This document shows positions 1-11,384 of a stretch of 64,000 bases of DNA, in pieces. The stretch's first letter is position 1; each line of letters begins with the position of its first letter. A program made the translations under genes and the position numbers. The DNA is from Ceratobasidium sp. AG-K. Its lineage: Eukaryota > Basidiomycota > Agaricomycetes > Cantharellales > Ceratobasidiaceae. The notes under the pieces were generated by a model that worked only from the letters and a program-made list of their open reading frames with translations, was not told the origin of the DNA and did no database searches. The DNA is taken from positions 1,860,001-1,924,000 of the forward strand of contig JAWNGF010000007.1 in assembly GCA_037039685.1 (NCBI GenBank), read 5' to 3'.

Positions 1-3000
1 CAAACGCGGCATACCTCACTATGGCGGAGCGGGACCACTTAGAGGACAAGGCATTCAATTTCACCGCTGAAGACCTTGCGCGTGCTGGGGCCTGGGCATC
101 ATTTCACCCAGATGAATTTTTCACTAACCAGCGTGCGCGGGACGACTGGATCCAGGAGTTTATTAGGCGCTCGCTTGAGGAGAGTGGGCAGAAGGCAAGA
201 AGAGATGCAAAAGGGAAAAAGCAACACAAGAATCCGCTTGATGCCAATGGCAAACCTGTTATCGGTCGTCCGAGGAAGGAGTGGAAGACTGGTTCGCAGA
301 TTGAAAAGGGGAATGACCCGCCAAAGAAACGTGGCCGCCCGCCAAAGAGGAAAGCAGAGGAGGTTGAAGAAGTCGACCCGCCTGTCCCGAAGAAGCGTGG
401 CCGGCCGCGGAAGGCAAAGCCAGTACCTGCTGAGGAGACGGAAGTGCCTGCTGACAACGACAAACACGCAGTGGTTAACTCTGCTGCCACTGTTCCCGAG
501 CCGGAGATGCGGACACGGTCTAGCGTTGACGCCGCTACTATTGGGCTGAATGTCGGTATCCCTTCGTCAGGAGAAGAACCAGCAACCCAAGGGCATGCTA
601 GTGGCATGAATCGAGCACCCGTATTGGCTGTGACGGGCTTGGCTGAACACTCTGCCAGTCCAAGCGAGTCAACTCATAAAGTGCGTTTCAGATCAATAGG
701 CCCGCTTGATACTGATTTTTGCTCCAAATGATCCAGGAACGGCGGTCTGCGAGGCTGAAGGGTCAAGCCATGGTGCCTGCAGAGCCACCGGCCACAGCAA
801 GTACCTCCCAGCCATGCGCATCTTCGGTCAATACGCGACGCGATATCAGCACGAGTCGTCCTTCCAAACGAGCTAGAGTTGCGAGCGAGATTCGACCTAC
901 TGGCGCTCGAGACGCGATCGCCACTCAAAGTCAGCCAACTCCACATATTGACCAACCTGCAGTGCCGCTCGAAGGACTCGAACGAGCCGAGGGTCCCGAA
1001 TTGCAGTCGACACCTGTGGGGCGGCGGGGCAAAGAGCCCGCAGTTATGACAGGTGACTCCGTCGAATCTTCGCTTCTCCGTTCACCATCTGTGCCAAGTG
1101 GTAGGTGATGTGCTCTCGTCATGCTGTACCGATGTGATAATTTTCCTTTCAGGGTCACGACAAGGGCGTCCTGCAAGTGTGTCCTCGCTCCGCCGCCAGA
1201 CCGAATTTCTCCAAGTCCTTGAGACGATGGGCGGTGTTGTCAACATTTCACTGGCGAGGCTGTTCACAGACGAGCACCAGAAACTCCTTGAAAGACTTCA
1301 TGCATCCGGGAACGCCGTAAGTGGGATGCCCGGAACTGGAATGGACAGACGTACGTTCAGCTCTACGATTAGCGCGCTGGAAGTGAAGGGCTTTATCAAA
1401 ACGCGAGCCGTATCAACTGTTACGTCCTTGGGGGCAGTTCGTCGGGCCAACATAATCCACCTTCCAAATGCATCCATGGAGTCGATCGAAGCATGTGTCG
1501 AGAAGTTTCGAGCGAGTGCATCATCTGGAAAGGGCGTCAGCATACAAAACGATTACCCTACTCTTCCTGAAGTAATGACATTGCCCCAAACCACACGGAA
1601 CAAAACACAGCCAGCACCCCGCGGTCCACGTTCTCTTTCGCGGTCTCCCTCGCCCGCTCCGACCCCCACAGAATCACAAGACCCTCTCACGGTAGCTCGA
1701 CTGATTAACCTAGCCGAGCCAATGACCTCTGCTCAATACTTAGGATATCTCCCTGGCCGTTTCAGCCGCGCCCGCGTTCTCCACCTGCGGCTACTTTCGG
1801 AGCTCGTGGCTTCACACCCAATCAGTACCCTGGTCTCACCCGCTGATAGGGTATTCAGCAAAGACTATTTCTTCGAGGCCCTCCCAATATCAACATATTG
1901 TACAATCATTCCCGTGGGATCCGTATTGGAAGGCTTGAAGGACCTCCTCGAGAGCGAAGTCGGCCCATCTGTTCGTCTACTGGATGCCCCAGAAACAGTT
2001 CGGAAGCACCTTCGCCCACGCTCATCAGCGAACAGGTCCAGGATGCAAAAAGTCCTATCAACACTCGTTGACCTAGGTTGTCTGGTCCCCGTTCGGTTAG
2101 AATCGGACGTGGCCAGCCGCTCCCGAAGCTACGTAGATGTAGTCGAGGACACAAAGTGGGACTACCTTAAAGTGGCCGAAAATGTGCCAATGTATCGATT
2201 TGCCGACAAGGATTTACAAGCCCCGTTCTGCGGAAATCACTGCGTGAGCAGTGTTGACGCGGGGATACGCTTTTGGGAACAGCTGCGCGCCGCCTCTCAC
2301 CCTACAACATGCCATGCAATCCAGTGCTTCGGTAGTGGGGCTCGTTTCTCTGGGGATCCGAAATTGTTGAGAGCGATTCGGAGGAACGCTGAGTGGGAGT
2401 CTGAGTATGTACTGTCCAGCGCCCAGTTCGATCATCTCTATAGCCTCATCGACGTCACAACTGGACACACTCCACTTGACGACCAACATTCCACCCGATT
2501 TGACAACGCTTGCTATATCACCGCCGTCCCCGCTGGCGCAGTGACTGCTTTCTTTTCTCGGAAAAGGGCTGATATTCAGCTGGAGCTGGAGCGAGCGAGG
2601 CAGAAAGCGCAGAATCAGATTCATGAGAGAAGGAAGCTAGAAGAGCAAGCAAGGCAGGCGCTGGCAACCAAGGCAGCCAAGGCGAAAACAGAACAAGAAT
2701 CGCGGTGGCGAGACCTTGTGGCTAGAGCTTTGGGTGGCCGATGCTCCCTACCCCATCTTCAAAAGGCTCTAGCACCGCTCAAATCCGCATATATACTCAA
2801 CTCGCAGGCGGCTACCGACTCAGTCTGGGAAGCCAAGATTCAGGAAGTGGTCCGCGACGCTACGGGGGCCAAACAATTCGTCATTGCCCCTCAAGCCCCC
2901 GAGAGTTCACGAGGTACCAGCAACACACAGCAGGAACCGGATATTGACGTTTCTACTCTCATCCTTCGCCAAGGACAGCCGATTGCGCAGAAGGACATCA

Positions 3001-5268
3001 CACCCAAGAAATCAGGGAGAAAATCCAAGAAACAACTTGAGGCTGAAAATAAGCAAGGTTCGCTCCTATTTTCTGACTGCAAATGGTCCCAAGTTTATAA
3101 TAGGCCCTCAAGTTTCAGAGGCCCCTGCAATCTCGGACGCTGATTCTCGCAGGCGACGATTTCCTTGGAATCCTGAATATGATGAACTGGCACGGGATGC
3201 TGGTGCCATCATTCGAGTGCGCTGTCAAGGAAAGCGTATGGATTGGTCGGCATTGGAGCAAGTATTTCCGGGAGTCCAGCGTAATAGCGTACGCCAGCGA
3301 ATATCTAATCTGGAGACACTGCCGGGTGCTGCGGCGTACTTTCGCCGCTTGGACGATGCTTGGGCCGCACTCTGGCTTCAGCACCGTGGGTCAGAAGCGC
3401 TGCCTGACCCAAATCCAGATAGCGTAAAGGACTTTGATTTACCCACTCATGTGACCTTTCTGCGGCAGAGAATTGATAAGGCGGCGTTGTGAGTGAAATT
3501 TGAGGACGCACCTGGGCTTATTAACCAATTCTGCAAAGGCGGGTCGGAACAGATGCTGCGAACCTGAACACGGGAGGGAGTTCATTCGCGTTTGCTAGTC
3601 TGGATGAGCTACATGCCAAATTCATAGTCAAGGAGCTGCATTCAGGATCGAGCTCAAGACAACCAACTTCATGGGACTTTTACTTTGACGTTACAAGCGA
3701 GGAGCCCCGCGAACGAGAATCATTAAGCCATCCTTTTATTCTGTACGATGGTCCATCTGGCCAGGATGAAACACCCCTAGTCGTTTCGATTGCGAAAGCC
3801 GCGATTAAGGTAAGATACTGAATTTCGCTATTCGTCCCCTGACGCCAACAACCGACTTAGATGGTAATTTCAACGCCGGCTAGCTCTTATGACAGCAACG
3901 ACGCTGCTAGGATGCTCAACGAGCTGGGAGAAGACGTTGTCAAGTCAGCAGTCGCCGACATGAAAGATTCGTTGGACATGAGAAGAACTCGGCCTGACAA
4001 GCGAGAGCCAGGAAGAAAGTTTCAGTATTCAGATCTGTAAGTGTAATATCTGTTCTGTAGATCTCCAAGCTTCTCACAACAGTTTAACCATGCACGGTAG
4101 TGAACTTCTCCGCCTCAAAGGGGATTTTGCGAGTTCTATGTATCCTGATGCGGCCTCGATGCGCGATAATCTCAAAAATTTGCAACCTGAAGAATTCATG
4201 AATATTGGCTTGACTGACGAAGACGGAGAGGTGGCAGCGTTTTTACAACTGGTTTCAGAGAACAAGGTGTGTGTGTGTGCACTTGGGCGCATATATGCAT
4301 TGATTGGTGGCATTAGCTGGACATCGATATTGATACCTCGAATCCCCGAGTTGGCCGTGAACAGCTTGGCTCGCAAAGCAAGAAAGTTGGTAGGTTATTT
4401 GATGGAACATGCTAGCAATCCCCATTGTTTACTCTATAAATAGACGACGAGAATCTTGAAGCTCAATTGACGATTCGCCTCAAAACAAGCAACGATCAGT
4501 ATGTGGAATTTGGACCAGACACCGAGCCGATATCCAGCCGGGACGTCGAACCACCCTGCGAACACGTTCTATCTGGTGAACCGCACGACGATCAGTGCCT
4601 ATATGCAGGGGGCCGCCTTTCCGAACTTACTCAGGTTGCCGCAGAGCGCGCTCTGTACAATGCTGGACCCCTTGGACTAACTATCCCATCCTTACTCGTA
4701 AGTCCAGTATTCCGGTTAGCAATACAAGCAGAGGCTGAGGAAAACAGGGGTTGGGCAACGGACGTGTAGAGAGCCTGTCACAAACAGTGTCTGCCTTGAC
4801 GGAGTTATCCCCGCCTCTGGCATATGTTCTCGGTTATGACCAATCTAGAGTGGTCTCAGCATTTTATCTGAACCACTGGACGGTACAGGTCCCAGTTGCG
4901 AACCAATCACGGCCAAAGATGTTCTTCCCTCGACGTTGGTTGAGCATCCACGGGAGTTTGATCGAGAGCGTGTGGACGATGGCTCTTCGAACGGTTGCAG
5001 GTGCCTTTATATACCGACCTAGTATGAGCGAGGTAAGCAGTCCATCGGTTCTGTGGCACACTGGCTCACGCTAGCCGATCAGCACTCATTGCGCGCAAGA
5101 TACCTAGGGCTCTTTGACCGTCAAGAACTCGATGAGATATTGATGCAACTGCTCGCCAATGGTAAACTCAAACGCGTCTCCAGTTCAGTTCTCCCATTTG
5201 GCATGTGTGATGTAGAAGAGGAAAAAACAACGTACTGGACATTGTCCAAAGACAGTACATGGTTTTAG
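1..5268 (+). CDS. TFIIIC large B-block-binding subunit (Tfc3/Sfc3-like), 5' partial
   Basis: RNA polymerase III transcription factor TFIIIC subunit that binds the B box of tRNA genes in the nucleus. The reading frame is open at base 1, so the N-terminal B-block domain lies outside the window. I read exons 1-680, 737-1100, 1153-3057, 3104-3488 (3119 is an alternative acceptor), 3539-3809, 3861-4036, 4083-4266, 4317-4389, 4444-4697, 4748-5032 and 5083-5268. All join in frame and give about 1586 visible residues. The N-terminal part has AT-hook motifs (KKRGRPPKRK, KKRGRPRKAK); an extended winged-helix region follows near 1200-1540; a long charged helix lies near 2570-2700. After 3120 comes a Myb/SANT-like block (RRRRFPWNPEYDELARDAG) typical of basidiomycete TFIIIC. 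The family assignment rests on remembered resemblance. Confidence 0.8.
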
Positions 5269-5573
5269 CGACAGGTTTTGCTACTCCGTGCTATAATTCG
5301 CCGTTGCATCAGCACGAGTCATTACTTGCAATTTGATATTTTAACATCGTTCCGGACCCAGGTTTTGCCATGCTCTTTTTATTGGTGAACGACCAATAGA
5401 ATAAATAAAAATTGTATTTTGTGCTTTAATTCACATTCTCTGCGACCATTAATACAGGAAGCGAGAGATAAAATGACCGATAAGGCGATCCGCAGCATGT
5501 AGGAAACTTACGCCAAACAGACATGCTTCGCAGTGGACTGTACGCTGGATGCATGAAGCGTTGAGCCCTCTGG

Positions 5574-5645
5574 GTCACGTGTGTGCTCAAAAATTTAAAT
5601 TTAAAAAATTAGGTCACGTGTTTGTCAGGGAGCTACCATATAAAT
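5574..5645 (+). promoter_or_regulatory. Promoter with two GTCACGTG boxes and a TATA box
   Basis: GTCACGTG occurs at 5574-5581 and again at 5613-5620, separated by a run of AAATTTAAATTT character. A TATAAAT-like box follows at about 5637-5644. The first ATG of the small spliced transcript lies 30 bp further on. CACGTG is the core of E-box sites bound by bHLH factors; the factor used here is unknown. Confidence 0.5.
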
Positions 5646-5726
5646 TCCAAAAATTTGGGTTTATCGATCCTCAAATGAACCCGACCAAGGTAAGAACCGC
5701 GTTTCGCGTTTACATTTGATACCCCC

Positions 5727-5810
5727 TGCATATGATGCGAAAACACATACCATACTTTACCACATTCAGATTTCTCAGTGTTGACAAACCTTTCAGCCTT
5801 GTCTGATGCA
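5727..5810 (+). ncRNA. Box C/D snoRNA, snR41-like, guide for 18S rRNA
   Basis: Lies inside intron 1 of the host transcript. Terminal stem TGCA (5727-5730) with TGCA (5807-5810), C box ATGATGC at 5732-5738, D box CTGA at 5803-5806; about 84 nt. Directly upstream of box D is TTTCAGCCTTG, the exact complement of CAAGGCTGAAA, a universally conserved 18S rRNA stretch. The fifth base before box D faces the first G after CAA. By my count from remembered 18S numbering this is yeast Gm1126, the site assigned to snR41. The motifs are seen; the equivalence to snR41 is inferred. I found no clear second guide near a D' box. Confidence 0.62.
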
Positions 5811-5909
5811 CTTTCCTCCTAATATTTGTTGTATTTTGAACGTGTACTAACATAACTATCTATATTCATAGGGCAACTCTAGGTAAGCACCGGCCGTTTT
5901 CTCTTTGCC

Positions 5910-6018
5910 AACTTGTGATGAACTCTTCGATGGGCGGACATAAGATGACCCACCAAGTCTCCGGTGTACGAATGGAGACGGGCTATCGCATGTTGATTTT
6001 CATCGATCGCTGATCCAC
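5910..6018 (+). ncRNA. Candidate second box C/D snoRNA in host intron 2
   Basis: A perfect C box GTGATGA (5915-5921) and a D box CTGA (6010-6013) sit about 95 bases apart inside intron 2. An alternative C-like AGATGAC lies near 5943. No convincing terminal stem or rRNA complement was found, so this is a weak call supported mainly by its position next to the snR41-like RNA. Confidence 0.3.
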
Positions 6019-6110
6019 TTTGTCTTTGGTGCTTTATCATTTTGGAACCCACACTGACCTTTGTTTAGGAATGCCGAGCTGTGATGTATACATATATTGA
6101 ATGTGAGTGT

Positions 6111-6873
6111 CGCATTCATTGTGGCCAACCCTCTATCCTTCCCCGGATGAGCTATTATATAGTTATCCCTGTCTTAATCTCCGTGTCGAGACCTTCAAAC
6201 TGGTAACGCTTCTGATTCGACGCCCCTTCATTGTGCCTTTTCGCAACTCCAGATTCTTACTCGCTATTTCATAGATACGACACTATGGGCAGTTCAGGAT
6301 AGTGGTGGCCATGGTTCATGGAGTGACAACACATCGAATTGTAAGGCTCATTATGCGTCTGGAAGTTTTGCTGCCGATTCTGTATATTGTAATTTACACT
6401 GTGCGGAACACATGCTTGAATGTTCTGTTGGAATCGTACTAGGCTGTGCATGTCATAAAGTAAGGTAACGCCTACAGCATGCTCTCGAGGGAGGAATCCT
6501 AAGCTAGTGAGGGATTAGAGGCGAGTTAAATGTGCGCCGCATCCTGCGGCAGCAAGGCCATACTTATCGAGGAAAGGTGTGCTCGATGTATTTCTTGGCC
6601 AGCGATAATCGTTCCGGGCTTGAAATATTCTGCTACCAGGGCGTAGGAAATACAAGATAAGATGTATACCGTAAGCCGCCGGTCTCGGGTACTTGTCCGC
6701 AGCTCCAATCGGGCGATCGGCAATGTTTGATGTCATTAATGAAATTGACACTTACTGGTCATAAATTTGACGACGGTCGGGACGCGCGGAAGCGATGACG
6801 CACTCTCGGTCGCCGTGAATAAATACTGGCGGAAATATGGACTGCAAGCCATCTCTCCACCTTCAGCCTTCGA
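6111..6873. other. Intergenic stretch before the Frag1-like gene
   Basis: No coding frame with splice support was found. Short open frames on both strands here lack family resemblance. It should contain the end of the small host transcript and the promoter of the gene starting at 6874. Confidence 0.5.
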
Positions 6874-8029
6874 ATGTACGGCTTTCACGCTTGGATGTTA
6901 CCTCTGGCCTCTGCATTTATGTGGGGTGGTACGTCACGTGGACGAAAGCTGGAGTGATGTTCGCTGACCTGGTAGTCGTAGCTACTCTCCTCGCAATGAT
7001 CATCACATGGGCTGCCAGCGGAAAGCCTAAGTATCCGTCACAGGACGGCAAATTTCCGTCAGTTAGATACTATCGCATTATGAGTTCTTCCTCTGAAACT
7101 TTATTTAGGTATATTTCCGACATTGGAGCCTCCTACCTAAAGCCCCTATTCGTTGTGGGCTGCGTCATCACAGGAGTCGGTTTTTTCCTCACAGTTGTAG
7201 CGGAGCGAGTCCTACGGCGACGTGGAAGACTACTACCAAACTTTAGGCGACGCGGCGTCGTGCTCGGAGTCATTAGTTGTATATGCGCTCTCATTGCCGC
7301 GGCAGGCCTCGCGCTCCTGGCTGGGTTTGATACATTACGACACTCAAGTTTGCACCGGCTGTTCTTGTGAGTGTTAACAAGACTAGGCGTGATAGTCACT
7401 AAAATCGTGTCGCAGGCTCATTTTTATGCTGGGAACTGTCTTGAGTGCGATCGCGACGACCATCGAGTTTTTGGTTTTGAAACGCGAGGCCAGACATGCC
7501 GCTGGACTTGCTGATACGACCGACTTCACCTTTAACGTGGCCAAGGTCGGCTCTTACATTTGTAACGGATTCAAACAAACTCATTCCTCACGATTTAGAC
7601 GGCAAAGGGCTTGAGTGGCTCATACATTGCAAAAATGGTTGTTGTCGTCGTTGAGATTGCACTAAGCATCGGCTTTGGGGTTACGATGTATGCGGGCAAG
7701 AATACCATTGCAGGTAGACCTCTCCAAAGCATATTTAGTTGAGAGTCAAGCTAACTCATTTGCCCCTGGTAGCTATCCTCGAATGGATCATTGCATTTGT
7801 CTTTGTGTTCTATGTAGCTACCTTTTATTTCGACCTTCGACCGGCTGCCCGTGCTCACGACGGTCAGTATGATGTCTCGGGGGTGGGTGATCAGCTCCGC
7901 GTTGAACTGGGGCGAGGGAATGGCCGAGGAAGTCGAGCCGAGCTTGGTCGTGGTCGAGTTAGTGGAAGCGGAACCGTTGGGGGCTCGAGCACGCCTGAAA
8001 TGGCTCAAGTGACATCGCATCGTGCTTGA
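6874..8029 (+). CDS. Frag1/DRAM/Sfk1 family membrane protein
   Basis: Multi-pass membrane protein of the Frag1/DRAM/Sfk1 family, whose members act in membrane lipid homeostasis (yeast Sfk1 with PI4-kinase) or sit in endolysosomal membranes. Exons 6874-6928, 6976-7057, 7109-7366, 7416-7545, 7599-7713 and 7773-8029 join in frame to 298 residues. The start MYGFHAWMLPLASAFMWG opens the first membrane segment and is typical of the family. Family-like blocks follow: YISDIGASYLKPLF, then GRLLPNFRRR and FDTLRHSSLHRLFL, with hydrophobic segments between. The tail after the last membrane segment is polar and Gly/Ser/Arg-rich. The exact substrate cannot be read from sequence. Confidence 0.8.
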
Positions 8030-8392
8030 TCGGATTGGCTCTCACGACACCTAATATCTTGCTAATCGTGGGCTCGCTCAATCTCTCTCTCATTTTCAAT
8101 TATACACCTGTTATTATTATGTAGCATTAGAGTACACCCTGTATCGTATATCGATGAATCCACGCGTTTATTGGCAGCCAAGTCACTAAGCGATGAGTTG
8201 ATCACGTTCTAGCCCTGGATGGATCCCATTACATTAGCAACCGCAGACTGTAACCTAAGGAGAATACAGGGGACTATGAGGTTAAGCAAAGCCAAGTATC
8301 AGGGATTGGCGCTCGGGGAGCGGTAAAATAGCCAGTCTCGTACACGCAACAGGGCCCTGACCCGAAGCCCACTGCACTGTCGATTGAGGACA
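8030..8392. other. Convergent intergenic region
   Basis: Lies between two convergent genes, so it should hold both 3' ends. No open frame with support and no repeat was recognised. Confidence 0.5.
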
Positions 8393-9556
8393 CTATTCGT
8401 CTTCTAGGTTCTCAGCTGGTCCATCTGGATTTGCGCCGCCTAAAGCTCTCGCACGTTCCGACAAGCCCAACGAGCTCCTGCGCCTCTTGGACCCACCCAA
8501 TACACTGCTCCTCCGTCGCTTCGTGGTCGTATGAGTCAGGCTGGATCCCTCGGACCCAGTGGCATCAAGCGAGATGGAAGTCCCAGTAGCATCGGATGGA
8601 CGTTCGACAAAGGAAGCCTCGTAAATAGTTGACAAGTCTCCTGACCCTGGGGCGAGATTCGATGAGTTTGGAGAGGATGCGGCCACGTTAGTGGGCCCGA
8701 CAAGCCGAGTTTCGTCGTCTCCTTGCTTGTCCGCTTTAACGTCCTTGGCAAGCTCAGAGAGTTCACCACCAGGTCCAGATGAGGAAGTAGTAACGAGTCG
8801 CTTGACGGCCCAGTCCAGAAATTCAGCGCGAGATTCGGTATGCTTTTTGGACGAGGCCGAGGCAGAAAAGGTTGGTAAGGGAGGGGTGGTACTCGGTAGC
8901 GAGGAGATGGTTGAAAGAAGCGCTCGTAATTTGGTCGGAACTGAAAGAGCTTAGCTTAGCAAAAAAGATGGCCATGTGAGGAGGACGTACGTTGTTCCAC
9001 TTGCTTTGGATCAAGGTCCTGTAGCTCCTTGATCCTCTGCAGGCGGGTCACTGAGCGCTCCAAGCGATGTTGCATAACCTCTTCCGCTTGTTTGAGCTGC
9101 ATTTGAAACCTCCGAGCCTATCCTCGACTAGTCTGAGCAACAAGAAGAGAGAGGCGGCTAAGTACATACGTTTTCTATTTTGCGTCTCATCACATCCAGC
9201 TCGACTTGCATTTGCACGTCTTTCCCTTGCGGTGTGGCCAAATCCAACCCTCGCTGATGAGGCATAACGACCTTGAGCTCGGGAGGGACGCGGAAAACGT
9301 TACGCATGCTCCATGTCTCTAACATGTCGATGCTCATGTCGCGGTGTCCACAGAGCAGTGTGTGAAACTCGAGAAGTCCATTTTCGATTTCGGCTTCGAG
9401 CTCTTCTGGAGGAGGTTGCTGAGGTCGTTTGGGGAGCCATTCGTTTCGGAGGTAGACTTCGAGTCCGTCAATTCCATTGTTGACTGTGTCCGTGGCGGCG
9501 TCAGCCAGATCGTCTAGGAGCAGCTGAGGGACAAATCCCAGCAGTTCAGTGAGCAT
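8393..9556 (-). CDS. mis12: Kinetochore protein Mis12/Mtw1 (MIND complex)
   Basis: Subunit of the Mis12/MIND complex that links inner kinetochore chromatin to the Ndc80 microtubule receptor. Exons on the minus strand are 9556-9170, 9117-8991 and 8940-8393, joining to 353 residues. The N-terminus LTELLGFVPQLLLDD is the family hallmark. Exon 2 encodes a coiled coil rich in Q, E, R and K (RFQMQLKQAEEV onward). The C-terminal third is Ser/Thr-rich and basic (two KRRRSS stretches) and looks disordered. Just upstream on the minus strand is TACTAAC...CACAG (acceptor ending at 9581) followed by eight in-frame codons before the ATG. An upstream leader exon is therefore likely, and the true start could lie there. 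Confidence 0.85.
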
Positions 9557-10071
9557 AGCGTTTCGAGCATTTTGGCTTGTCTGTGAGTAGGGTTAGTACA
9601 TGCATGAGGGGTGGAGCAAAGTGACCTGCCATGATTGTCGGGTGGAGGTGTGGTCACGTGAAGCCATCTGGCATGTTTTCATATGATTAAGCGCCGCCAT
9701 TAGAGCACAAAGGACACACGGCGTTGTGCAGTCATAGAAAGGTACGGCAAAGTACGGACGGTGATGCAGTTCAAGGCGATAAAAAATGCGGCGAGGGTGC
9801 TTGTACTTCCTTACGGAGCAAGCCGTACACTGATCATAGGGCTCGGATCCCGATTTAGGTCGGCGCACAGCATGATGTCGTGATGCCAGCACGGTCGGTG
9901 GGAAAGCAATTAATAAATAGTATACTGTACTAGTTAAACAGGGGAATTATAGCATATGGTCGAATCCAAGAGACAACTAGGAAAACAACGGATATCGGTA
10001 GCAAGTCCGTAAACGCCTAGCAAACCAACGTCACGCCAAGAACATCCAAAACGCCCGACACTCACCTGCGT
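9557..10071. promoter_or_regulatory. Upstream region of mis12 with a GTCACGTG box
   Basis: Separates two tandem minus-strand genes. It holds GTCACGTG at 9653-9660, the putative leader intron of mis12 and the 3' flank of the phosphopantetheinyl transferase gene. A 99-codon minus-strand open frame here has no recognisable similarity and overlaps the promoter. Confidence 0.4.
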
Positions 10072-11215
10072 CTACTGTGATGGTTGCGGTTTCTGTGAGA
10101 TATGTGTCTTGACATAATGTATTAGATCCTCAACGCGAACAAACCTCAACCACTTGTCGTGTTCGCCCACTCCATCATCGTGTTCCCACAACAGCTTGGT
10201 GGGCTGGTTACCTCGGTATATGGCTGTCGTGCACTGGTATGACTCCTCGAGTAGGCTGCCGTTTCGTAGTACGCCGGTGTTGGCACGGAACAGCCGGAAT
10301 TCCCAACCATGCAGTGGTTCACCGTCAACCCGGATGATACGCTTTGGAATGTCGCACTCAATCCGGCTAAAATCGAATCCTATCGGCTGGCCAAGGGCTT
10401 TTGTGTACGATTCCTTGAGTGTCCACAGAATGTAGAGTCGGCGGAGTTTGACTTCGTCGGGAAGTTCGGGGCTCAGAAAGGACATTTCAAGCGGTGTGAG
10501 CTATAGGGGTACGTGAGAAGGAGCGAGGGGGAGTGTGGCGAGACGGACCTTGTGTATTAATGACTCGATGTAGTCGTCGATGGTGGTACCCTCCATGGCC
10601 GCTATTCGCATGGCATCGATACCTGGTGGCGAACGTAAAAGGGCGTGGGTGGGTACGTAGTCAACACTTCAAGCGACGAACCGATGTTCCAGACCTTGTG
10701 CTTGGGGCCGATAGCACAGGCCATGCCGACGATGTTGTGGGCATGGGTGATATTGTACCCTATGGTTTTTTGGTCGTTACCATGGTCCTAGGTTGGTTAT
10801 GAGAACGTAAATCTAAAGGCGAAGAAGGAGAGAGTACATTCGGCTCACAATGTATGGCTTGCCAAACTTGGTCTCCTTGAGTGACCACGAGGCGCGTGGA
10901 GCCTTTCTTTGATCCATGAGAACATAGGGTATCAAACGGCCAACAAGCGATTCTGGGAGGGCGTATCAGTGAGGATAGAGGTGCAAAGAGGGATGGTATT
11001 CACTCCATGCTTCGTCGGGGTCGGGTATTGAAACTATCTTTTCGTATGATTTGGGGTCGAGAACGCGCAGACACATTGAAAACTCCTACAAGCGATATGA
11101 GAGGGATACATGGATAAAGTTGGCAACACACATCTGCGGTGGCCTGCCTGCCTAGCGTGATAATCCACGAGTGTAACAGGGGGTCCTTGTCCGAGGAGGG
11201 CCGAGTACTAGTCAT
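10072..11215 (-). CDS. 4'-phosphopantetheinyl transferase (Sfp/Lys5-type)
   Basis: Transfers 4'-phosphopantetheine from CoA to a serine of carrier proteins (fatty-acid or polyketide synthases, alpha-aminoadipate reductase in lysine synthesis). Minus-strand exons 11215-11132, 11085-11004, 10952-10849, 10787-10682, 10622-10549 and 10500-10072 join in frame to 292 residues. Family motifs appear in order: KFGKPYI, then YNITHAHN (the substrate-binding N-S/T-H block), then GIDAMRI in place of the usual GVD-I/V-x metal site, then WTLKESYTKALG (the W-x-x-K-E-A/S motif). The gene is divergent from eIF5A with only about 170 bp between the two starts, so they may share regulation. Which carrier protein it serves cannot be told. 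Confidence 0.85.
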
Positions 11216-11384
11216 TAGGGGCGTGTTGGGAATGTCGTGGCTAAGGGAGAGTCACGTGGATCCCTCATCGATCAAGTACGCCAATAAAATTTGAATCTGC
11301 TTCCGGATATCAGGTCGCCTCGTTGCAAGACTTGACAGCCACCACTCCTGTGTCTCCTGTCCTTGACTACTATCATCCTCCAAC
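11216..11384. promoter_or_regulatory. Bidirectional promoter between PPTase and eIF5A
   Basis: About 170 bp between two divergent starts, with GTCACGTG at 11251-11258. It also contains the untranslated part of eIF5A exon 1, which ends with the A of the split start codon at 11385. Confidence 0.5.

Larger units (their letters stand above)
5660..6110 (+). ncRNA. Small multi-exon transcript, probable snoRNA host gene
   Basis: Three well-formed introns can be read. The first is 5690-5871 (GTAAGA donor, perfect TACTAAC branch, CATAG acceptor). The second is 5883-6068 (GTAAGC donor, TTTAG acceptor). A possible third donor, GTGAGT, is at 6103. The exons between them are tiny: 5675-5689, 11 bases at 5872-5882, then 6069 on. 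Joined, they encode only MNPTKGNSRNAEL before a stop, too little for a protein, so I infer a non-coding host whose introns are the product. Intron 1 contains a good box C/D snoRNA. Transcript ends are not determined. Confidence 0.45.

Noticed and set aside
9593..9892. 99-codon minus-strand frame upstream of mis12
   Set aside because: Overlaps the probable leader intron and promoter of mis12; no recognisable domain.
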